Shown here one piece after another: positions 57,706 to 64,000 of a stretch of 64,000 bases of DNA (position 1 is its first letter; every line of letters starts with the position of its first letter). The stretch spans positions 3,640,501 to 3,704,500 of the forward strand of contig NZ_AP023272.1 of the NCBI RefSeq assembly GCF_013426735.1, in the 5' to 3' direction. The notes under the pieces were generated by a model. The model was not told the DNA's origin. It worked only from the letters and a program-made list of their open reading frames with translations, and searched no databases. The translations under genes and the position numbers were made by a program. The stretch comes from Agrobacterium vitis (GTDB lineage: Bacteria; Pseudomonadota; Alphaproteobacteria; Rhizobiales; Rhizobiaceae).

Positions 57706-57725
57706 GAGGGGCTTTCGGCCCCCTC
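57706..57725 (+). terminator. Hairpin after fadD
   Basis: GAGGGGC (57706-57712) pairs with GCCCCCTC (57718-57725) with one bulge. The following sequence is not T-rich, so termination is possible but not sure. Confidence 0.4.
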
Positions 57726-57860
57726 GTCGGTCTTCTCTGTCTTGCGGGGAAGAGAGGGCCGCCACCCCTTAAGCCTGCCGGATTATTTTTCTCCCTAAAA
57801 CATTCCTGTTTTGGGAATTATGCAGTAGGTTCCCGTCCGTGATTGGATTGGAGTATGCGA

Positions 57861-59486
57861 ATGCACGCTATCATCGAACAGCTGAAGTCCACCGTCGCGG
57901 CCACCGCCGCCACTGATATTCGCGGCGCTTTTGCAAGCGATCCCAACCGTTTCGAGCGGTTTTCCAGTCGCTTTGACGACCTGCTGATGGATTACTCCAA
58001 ATGCGCCATCAATGATGAGATCATGGCCCTGCTGGAGACGCTCTGCACGCAAGCTGGCGTAGCTGAAAAGCGCGAGGCGATGTTCAACGGTGAGGCAATC
58101 AACTTTACCGAAGGCCGCGCCGTCTTGCATACAGCACTGCGCAACCGCGCCAACACGCCTGTCGTGGTCGATGGCAAGAATGTCATGCCCGATGTCAATG
58201 CCGTACTGCACGCCATGTCGGCTTTCGCGGAAGGCCTGCGGCAGGGTACGATCACCGGTTCGACCGGCCTCCAGATCACCGATGTGGTCAATATTGGCAT
58301 TGGTGGGTCCGATCTCGGCCCTGCCATGGCAACGCTGGCGCTGGCGCCGTTCCACGACGGCCCACGCCTGCATTTCGTCTCCAATGTCGATGGCGCCCAT
58401 ATCGCCGATACGCTGAAACTGCTCGACCCGGAAACGACACTGTTCATCGTCGCCTCCAAGACCTTCACCACCATCGAGACCATGACCAATGCCGCAACGG
58501 CGCGGTCCTTCATTGCATCAGCGCTGGGTGAAAATGCCGTCGGCGATCACTTTGCCGCCGTTTCGACCGCGCTTGAAAAAGTCGCTGCCTTCGGCATCGG
58601 TTCCGATCGGGTGTTCGGCTTCTGGGATTGGGTCGGCGGACGTTATTCCATCTGGTCGGCCATCGGCCTGCCGCTGATGATTGCCGTCGGGGCCGATAAT
58701 TTCGTGGAATTCCTGGCCGGTGCCCATGCCATGGATATGCATTTCCGCACCGCGCCTTTCCGGGAAAACCTGCCGGTGCTGCTGGGCGCTATCGGCTATC
58801 ACCATCGCAACGTCCTGGATTACCCGACCCGCGCCATCCTGCCCTACGATCAGCGCCTGTCGCGCTTCCCGGCCTATCTCCAGCAACTCGATATGGAATC
58901 CAACGGCAAGGGCGTGACCATCGATGGCAGCCCGGTGAAGGGCAATTCCGGGCCGGTGGTCTGGGGCGAGCCCGGCACCAATGGCCAGCACGCCTTCTAC
59001 CAGCTGATCCATCAGGGTACGAGCGTGATTCCAGCCGAGTTTATGATCGCCGCCAAGGGCTTCGAGCCAGAACTGCGCCATCAGCACGATTTGCTGATTG
59101 CCAATTGCCTGGCCCAATCGGCAGCGCTGATGAAGGGACGCACGCTGGATGAGGCCAAGGGCCAGCTGCTGAAATCCGGTATGGACCAGGCCAAGGCCGA
59201 TCATATCGCCCCGCACCGGGTCTTTACCGGCAATCGCCCATCAATCACCTTTGTCTATGAACAGTTGACCCCTTTCGCGCTCGGACGCCTGATCGCGCTT
59301 TACGAACACCGGGTGTTTGTCGAAGGTGTCCTGTTCGGCATCAATTCCTTCGATCAATGGGGCGTGGAACTGGGCAAGGAACTGGCAACCGGCCTGCTGC
59401 CGGTGGTGCAGGGCAAGGCCGGAACTGACGGACAGGATGCGTCCACGGCAGGTCTGGTGGCTGCCTTGAACCACTTGACGTCCTGA
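57861..59486 (+). CDS. pgi: Glucose-6-phosphate isomerase
   Basis: ATG 57861 has GGAG seven bases upstream; the longer frame from TTG 57843 is not needed. The 541-residue protein has [25 protein letters not shown] (family signature), [11 protein letters not shown], and the second signature [16 protein letters not shown]. It interconverts glucose-6-phosphate and fructose-6-phosphate. The next SDR gene starts 7 bp after its stop, so they are cotranscribed. Confidence 0.96.
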   Translation: MHAIIEQLKSTVAATAATDIRGAFASDPNRFERFSSRFDDLLMDYSKCAINDEIMALLETLCTQAGVAEKREAMFNGEAINFTEGRAVLHTALRNRANTPVVVDGKNVMPDVNAVLHAMSAFAEGLRQGTITGSTGLQITDVVNIGIGGSDLGPAMATLALAPFHDGPRLHFVSNVDGAHIADTLKLLDPETTLFIVASKTFTTIETMTNAATARSFIASALGENAVGDHFAAVSTALEKVAAFGIGSDRVFGFWDWVGGRYSIWSAIGLPLMIAVGADNFVEFLAGAHAMDMHFRTAPFRENLPVLLGAIGYHHRNVLDYPTRAILPYDQRLSRFPAYLQQLDMESNGKGVTIDGSPVKGNSGPVVWGEPGTNGQHAFYQLIHQGTSVIPAEFMIAAKGFEPELRHQHDLLIANCLAQSAALMKGRTLDEAKGQLLKSGMDQAKADHIAPHRVFTGNRPSITFVYEQLTPFALGRLIALYEHRVFVEGVLFGINSFDQWGVELGKELATGLLPVVQGKAGTDGQDASTAGLVAALNHLTS

Positions 59487-59493
59487 GGCGGCC

Positions 59494-60225
59494 ATGAGCG
59501 GGCGCAGGCTGGCGATCGTCACCGGAGCCGCGCGTGGCATTGGCGCTGCGGTTGCCAGACGGCTAGCCTGCGACGGCAGCATTGTCATCATCAGTGATGT
59601 CGATGGCAACGGCGCTCAAACCCTGGCTGAGGAAATTTGTGCTTCGGGCGGCAAGGCTCTGGCGCTTGCCGCCGACATTGCCGATCCCGAGACCTTTCCG
59701 CGCCTGTTTGGCAAAGCCGAGGTGGTGGCTGGCCGCGCCGATATTCTGGTGAACAATGCCGGTATCATGGTGCGTCAGCCGATGGTCGATATCGACGACG
59801 CGATGTTCGAGCGTCAGATCGCCGTCAATCTGAAGGGAACCTTCTTTGGCATGCGCGAAGCGGCGCGGCGAATGCACGAGGGCGGTCGGATCGTCAATAT
59901 TTCCAGCAGCGTTGCGGCGATGCGAGCGGAAAACTACAGCATCTATGCCGCCACAAAAGCCGCCATCGAAACAATGACGAGCATCCTCGCCAAGGAATTG
60001 CGCGGACGCAGCATTACCGTCAATGCCATCGCCCCTGGTGCGACGGCAACGGACCTGTTCCTGGACGGAAAAAACCCGGCAGCCATTGAGGCCTTTGCCC
60101 GCTTGGCACCGCTTGAACGGATCGGAACGCCAGAGGAGATCGGCGCCGCCGTCGCCTTTCTTGTCGGCCCCGAGGGAGGCTGGATCAATGGCCAGACAAT
60201 CCACGCCAATGGCGGCGTGATCTAG
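59494..60225 (+). CDS. Short-chain dehydrogenase/reductase
   Basis: The 243-residue protein has TGAARGIGAAVA (NAD(P)-binding), NNAGIMV, ISSSVAAMRAENYSIYAATKAAIE with Ser and Tyr-x-x-x-Lys, and ends WINGQTIHANGGVI. It resembles FabG-like oxidoreductases. Substrate unknown. It forms a two-gene unit with pgi and ends at a palindromic repeat. Confidence 0.92.
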   Translation: MSGRRLAIVTGAARGIGAAVARRLACDGSIVIISDVDGNGAQTLAEEICASGGKALALAADIADPETFPRLFGKAEVVAGRADILVNNAGIMVRQPMVDIDDAMFERQIAVNLKGTFFGMREAARRMHEGGRIVNISSSVAAMRAENYSIYAATKAAIETMTSILAKELRGRSITVNAIAPGATATDLFLDGKNPAAIEAFARLAPLERIGTPEEIGAAVAFLVGPEGGWINGQTIHANGGVI

Positions 60226-60226
60226 C

Positions 60227-60270
60227 GTTTGTCAGGGAAAAGTAAAAACCGGTCTCCCTGGCAGACTCTA
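60227..60270. repeat. Palindromic intergenic repeat between convergent genes
   Basis: GTTTGTCAGGGA (60227-60238) and TCCCTGGCAGAC (60255-60266) form a 12-bp stem with two mismatches. The core TTTGTCAG-GGAAAAG...ACCGGT is shared with the palindrome after dnaE2 at 8538. The fructokinase stop (60268-60270) abuts it; a shared terminator for both strands is likely. Confidence 0.65.
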
Positions 60271-61194
60271 AAGCCCGATTTCATGCGCAAAGGGCGGATT
60301 GGCACCGGCTCGCGATACTGTCACCGCTGCGGCTTTGGAGCCGAGCGCCAAGGCCTTGGCGATCTGCTCTTCTGTCAATTTTGCCACTTGTTGCTTGGTC
60401 AGCAGGTTCTGCATTTTCAGCGAGGCGAGAACACCTGCATCGAATGTATCGCCAGCGCCGACCGTATCGACCACCGTTACCTTTTCGCTCGGCACTTCGA
60501 CCTTGTGGTCGGCTGTATAGCCGACCGCGCCATCGGCACCGCGGGTGACGACAACCAGCTTGGCACCGTGATGCAGCCAGTGGCGGGCAAGCGTGTCTTC
60601 GTCGCCTTCCAGGCCGAACCAGGCAAGATCCTCATCGGAAAACTTGACGATGTCGGAAAGCGCCGCCATGCGGCGGATGCGGGCCATATGGGCGGCCTTG
60701 TCCTTGATGAAGCCGGGGCGGATATTGGGATCAAGCGAGATCACCCGGGTCTTGTGTTCGCGGTTGAGCAGCGCTTCATAGGTCGAGCCGCAGGGTTCCG
60801 GAATCAGGCTGATAGCACCGAAATGCAGCGCTTCGCAGTCTTCGCCCAGGGCTGGCAGGTCCGCCTCGGTAATCATCCGACCTGCGGTGTTCTCATCGTA
60901 GAAAGCGTAGGTGGCATGGCCATCGACCAGCTTGACGAAGGCAATGGTGGTGGGTCGCGACAAGGTGGCGCAATAGCTGAAATCCACATGGCTGGCACGC
61001 AGCGTGTCACGCAGGATATCGCCCATCATGTCATCGGAAAGGCCGGTGAAGAAGCCGGAGGCAACGCCCAGTCGTCCAAGTGCAATGCCTGTGTTGAAGA
61101 CGGCACCGCCAGCATAGGGCGAAAAGCCTTTTTCGCCCAACGTCGTTTCGCGTGGCAACATGTCAATCAGGGCTTCACCGCAACACAGGATCAT
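60268..61194 (-). CDS. PfkB-family carbohydrate kinase, fructokinase-like
   Basis: The 308-residue protein starts MILCCGEALIDMLPRET and carries the PfkB signatures AGGAVFNTGIALGRLG and VDTVGAGDTFDAGVLAS (catalytic Asp). The pattern matches rhizobial fructokinases of the ribokinase superfamily. It would phosphorylate fructose to fructose-6-phosphate, next to pgi in metabolism and on the chromosome. Sugar specificity is inferred. Confidence 0.88.
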   Translation of the reverse strand: MILCCGEALIDMLPRETTLGEKGFSPYAGGAVFNTGIALGRLGVASGFFTGLSDDMMGDILRDTLRASHVDFSYCATLSRPTTIAFVKLVDGHATYAFYDENTAGRMITEADLPALGEDCEALHFGAISLIPEPCGSTYEALLNREHKTRVISLDPNIRPGFIKDKAAHMARIRRMAALSDIVKFSDEDLAWFGLEGDEDTLARHWLHHGAKLVVVTRGADGAVGYTADHKVEVPSEKVTVVDTVGAGDTFDAGVLASLKMQNLLTKQQVAKLTEEQIAKALALGSKAAAVTVSRAGANPPFAHEIGL

Positions 61195-61292
61195 TCTGGC
61201 CTCCCAAACCGGGCTTTCGGATAAACTTCAATCGATTTAAAGCAGAAAGCGAAGAAATGCCAGTCACTCTGGCGGATCTTCGCAAGACAGCT

Positions 61293-61985
61293 TCAACCCA
61301 GCGTATTGACCCCGCCATTGCGACCGGACCATTCGAGTGGGGAATCCAGAAAGGCTGCCACTTCCGACAGGGTCTTGTCGTCAAACAATTTCTGGTCGCG
61401 GGCCACGGTCAGGACATTGCGCCAGGTGGCGATATAATGAAGTTTGACGTTGCCATTTTCGAAACGTTGATGGGCTTGCGGGAAGATGCCGTAGAAGAAC
61501 AAAGCGATCCCGTGATCCACCACACCGCCGGCGGCCCGCACCGCATCGATGAAGGTAAACATGCTGCCGCCTGCCGTTGTCAGGTCTTCGATAACAAGCA
61601 CCCGGGCACCGTCAGGCATATGACCCTCGATCTGGGCGTTACGGCCATGGCCCTTGGGCTGCTTGCGCACATAAATCATCGGTAGCGCCAAGCGATCAGC
61701 CAGCAGCGCGGCAAAAGGAATACCCGCCGTCTCGCCACCGGCAATGCAGTCAAATTGCTCGAAACCGGCATTGCGCAGCAGTGTGGCAACGGCAAAGTCC
61801 ATCACGGCAGAACGGACACGCGGATAGGACAGAAGCTTACGGCAATCGATATAGACGGGGCTGCGCATGCCGGAAGCCAGCTTGTAAGGCTCAGCGGCAT
61901 TGAAATGCACGGCCTTGATTTCCCAGAGCATTTTCGCCAGCAATTCCGCCATGACGGCCGGATCGGAAAAGGAAGTCTGGGTCAT
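61293..61985 (-). CDS. pyrE: Orotate phosphoribosyltransferase
   Basis: ATG 61985 ([16 protein letters not shown]) has AGGAGC six to seven bases upstream; the 30 extra upstream codons are not part of the family. The 230-residue protein has [18 protein letters not shown] and the PRPP-binding [13 protein letters not shown]. It makes orotidine monophosphate. It belongs with pyrC, about 1.7 kb away, with a diguanylate cyclase gene between. Confidence 0.95.
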   Translation of the reverse strand: MTQTSFSDPAVMAELLAKMLWEIKAVHFNAAEPYKLASGMRSPVYIDCRKLLSYPRVRSAVMDFAVATLLRNAGFEQFDCIAGGETAGIPFAALLADRLALPMIYVRKQPKGHGRNAQIEGHMPDGARVLVIEDLTTAGGSMFTFIDAVRAAGGVVDHGIALFFYGIFPQAHQRFENGNVKLHYIATWRNVLTVARDQKLFDDKTLSEVAAFLDSPLEWSGRNGGVNTLG

Positions 61986-62261
61986 CGGTGCTCCTGTCTT
62001 CTGCGCAAATGGCTCAGCCGGGATGACCGCAGTCGCTCCGGCAATCACATGGCGAGGCCGCAGCGGGATAGACATGTCCTTGCCTTTACCCGCGCGGCTT
62101 TAACGCACCCATGCCCATAGCAGGAAGCTGGAAGGCAGGCCAGAGGATATATCCGGGGATAAGCGCGCGTCATTTACAATCGAACTGCCCTTTGTTTTCG
62201 GGGTATTTTTCCGCCTCAGTAAACCCAGCTCCATTTTTCCTGGAAAGCTCGCGGACAACCT

Positions 62262-63437
62262 CTAGGCGCTGCCAGCTTCCACCGATGGGCCACTCTCCCA
62301 GTTTACCACTGCCGTTTCTATCCGGTTCCGGCCGAGCCGTTTGGCATTGTAAAGCGCATTGTCCGCCAGGTTGAGGATCTCATCGAAGGTCAGGCCGGAT
62401 GCTGTGCCATAGGCAATGCCGACACTGGTCGTTGCGACGAAACTGTCCCCATCCACCAAGACTTCGCGATCCTGAAGCTGGCGCCGGATCCGCTCTCCGA
62501 TCCACTCTGCCCGTCCTGGCGCAGCATTTTCCAGCACAGCCGCAAACTCTTCGCCTCCCAGGCGGGTAACGCTGGAAAGACCAATGGCAGCTTTCAGTTC
62601 CGCAGCAATATTACGGATCACCTCCTCGCCCACAGCATGGCCATAGCGGTCATTGATTGCTTTGAAACGGTCGATGTCAAAAACCAGCATCGCCATATCC
62701 TCGTGGAAGGTTTTGGTACCATGTGCACTGAACAGCGCCCGGCGATTGCAAAGGCCTGTCAACGCATCGGTCATTGCCTCCAGCCGGTGCCGGGCAGTGA
62801 TCCGGGCCTGATGCAGGGTCAGAGACAGGGCGCCGATACCACTCATGCCAGCAATGCAGACCGCCATATTTATATCTTCCGCCCATCCGCTCGGTGCCAC
62901 CGCTAGCCGCCACTCGCCACGCTGGATCAAAGCCAGGGCGCAGGCGAGGAAAGACAGGCTGGTGGCTCCGTAAAGCACGGCCATGCCAGACAGCACACCG
63001 GGCGATTCCGCCCGTCCAAGCCAGTATTGATGGGCAATTGCCAACATCACGATGGCAGTGCCAGCGTTGAACAGGATAAAACCAATGCCGCCATATCCCG
63101 ATAGGAAGGCCGCACTCAGCACGATGACGGTAATGCAGGAGACACCGATCAGCATCTTGAAGGGTATAATCCCTGTGCGAAACTGCTTGGCGGCGGCATA
63201 TAGAATGAAGAAGCCGGTGATGATCGAGCACATGGCAAGCGCGCCAAGACCTCTGGAGGGGGTCGAGGTGAAGAGCCCGTAGGTCAGAATTCCGACCATG
63301 GTGAGAGCAAGTCCGATAACCCAACTGAGCAGGAAGGAGTTTTCACGCCGGGCCATCCATGTTCCCAGGAAGGTGAAAAGGAGACACAGTGTGGAAACGC
63401 CCAGGGCGAGAAGTAAAGAACTAAAATCCACCATCAT
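62262..63437 (-). CDS. Membrane diguanylate cyclase (GGDEF)
   Basis: The 391-residue protein has about seven hydrophobic segments in the first 210 residues, then a GGDEF domain: DALTGLCNRRALF, VFDIDRFKAINDRYGHAVGEEV, RLGGEEFAAVLE with the active GGEEF, and DNALYNAKRLGRNR. It is predicted to make cyclic di-GMP in response to an envelope signal. No EAL domain. The I-site RxxD is not evident. It is flanked by pyrE and pyrC but unrelated to them. Confidence 0.93.
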   Translation of the reverse strand: MMVDFSSLLLALGVSTLCLLFTFLGTWMARRENSFLLSWVIGLALTMVGILTYGLFTSTPSRGLGALAMCSIITGFFILYAAAKQFRTGIIPFKMLIGVSCITVIVLSAAFLSGYGGIGFILFNAGTAIVMLAIAHQYWLGRAESPGVLSGMAVLYGATSLSFLACALALIQRGEWRLAVAPSGWAEDINMAVCIAGMSGIGALSLTLHQARITARHRLEAMTDALTGLCNRRALFSAHGTKTFHEDMAMLVFDIDRFKAINDRYGHAVGEEVIRNIAAELKAAIGLSSVTRLGGEEFAAVLENAAPGRAEWIGERIRRQLQDREVLVDGDSFVATTSVGIAYGTASGLTFDEILNLADNALYNAKRLGRNRIETAVVNWESGPSVEAGSA

Positions 63438-63647
63438 GTCTACCCTGAAACGCGTGAGTATGAGGGGATAAGGTGGAACCCGGCGCCCCCAAGAAAAAAT
63501 GAAATACCCCAGATCGCGTTTCTGCCCGGACCGAGTCCAGGAATAGGTTCTTATGCCAATATTCGCCTTAAAGAGCTTCGCGGAGGATAATTTTCAGTTT
63601 TTCTTACTCCATCATCACCGTCAACTTGATGGATGATCCGCATTGGG

Positions 63648-64000
63648 TCAAGCCTGTATTGCGGCCTCGACGTCCCAATGGATTGGAAACATCGGGTCGA
63701 AAACGGTGACCGGTCCCGCACCCGTTTCAATCTTTGCCGGAAAGGCGACCGGTGCGTCACGTCTGACCAGGGTTATCATCTCGTCGTTTGGTTGAAGCCC
63801 ATACCAGGCCGGACCGTTGAGCGAGGCAAAGGCTTCCAACCGGTCGAGGGCCTCGTCCTCTTCAAACACATGGGCAAGGCAGCTCATTGTGTTGATGGAT
63901 GTATAAATGCCAGCACAACCGCAACCGCATTCCTTCAAAGGATCGACATGCGGGGCTGAATCCGTGCCAAGGAAAAACCGGCTGTCACCTGAGGTCGCAG
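63648..64000 (-). CDS. pyrC: Dihydroorotase, C-terminal part (partial)
   Basis: The gene runs off the right edge; about 117 C-terminal residues are present. [11 protein letters not shown] (metal-site Asp), [24 protein letters not shown] and the end [12 protein letters not shown] match the homodimeric class II PyrC. It closes dihydroorotate ring formation in pyrimidine synthesis. The 210 bp between it and the diguanylate cyclase hold no gene. Confidence 0.93.
   Translation of the reverse strand, partial: ATSGDSRFFLGTDSAPHVDPLKECGCGCAGIYTSINTMSCLAHVFEEDEALDRLEAFASLNGPAWYGLQPNDEMITLVRRDAPVAFPAKIETGAGPVTVFDPMFPIHWDVEAAIQA

Noticed and set aside
60229..61224. 331-residue plus-strand frame opposite the fructokinase
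   Set aside because: Exact antisense shadow of a PfkB kinase with clear motifs; no start signal or domain.

Overview
The window looks like a chromosomal segment of an alphaproteobacterium of the Rhizobiaceae (Agrobacterium/Allorhizobium/Rhizobium type). The evidence is an imuA-imuB-dnaE2 mutagenesis operon behind a GAAC-N7-GAAC SOS box, a SAM-II riboswitch in front of metZ, the long rhizobial form of dCTP deaminase, and ordinary GC-rich core genes (apaG, def, fmt-truA, glgX, fadD, pgi, pyrE, pyrC). The species is inferred from gene content only.

Layout. 1-8.6 kb is core: an end-truncated periplasmic solute-binding protein, a membrane glycosyltransferase and imuA-imuB-dnaE2. From 8,678 to 45,731 lies a genomic island of about 37 kb. 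It is bounded by a perfect 48-bp direct repeat. The right copy is the 3' part of an intact tRNA-Gly(CCC) gene, with a tyrosine integrase next to it; the left copy is a tRNA fragment. From 45.7 to 64 kb the core resumes: dcd, SAM-II/metZ, apaG, def, fmt-truA, a receiver protein, an SDR, glgX, a BON protein, fadD, pgi, an SDR, fructokinase, pyrE, a diguanylate cyclase and the end of pyrC.

The island is a mosaic. (1) 9-12.3 kb: an ISL3-family element interrupted by an IS481 element and an IS5-type remnant. (2) 12.7-22.6 kb: a strikingly AT-rich ten-gene metabolic cluster with RibA-, RibD- and RibE-type enzymes, a nucleotidyltransferase/PLP-enzyme fusion, a ParB/SerK-fold protein, a LicD phosphotransferase, a gamma-glutamyltransferase-fold enzyme, a BKACE-type enzyme, a methyltransferase and an MFS exporter. 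RibB and RibH are absent. This is the best candidate for an undescribed system: a secreted metabolite built from a ribityl-pyrimidine or flavin, possibly decorated with an amino-alcohol phosphate. (3) 23-25.3 kb: IS5 and IS3 remnants and a truncated aspartic-protease-like gene. (4) 25.4-32.5 kb: a type I restriction-modification operon with a SIR2-domain gene inserted between hsdS and hsdR. (5) 32.9-38.5 kb: an orphan type VI secretion spike module (VgrG, DUF4123, unknown cargo, PAAR). (6) 38.6-45.6 kb: an AP2-domain protein, small secreted and membrane proteins, then a phage-like control region: NusG-like protein, replication-protein-like gene with internal 15-bp tandem repeats, S24 repressor between two copies of a 15-bp operator-like sequence, a chain of small overlapping genes, and the integrase.

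Gene starts were chosen by hand from ribosome binding sites, overlaps and family N-termini. Family calls rest on recognised motifs, not on database searches. Base-composition statements are by eye.
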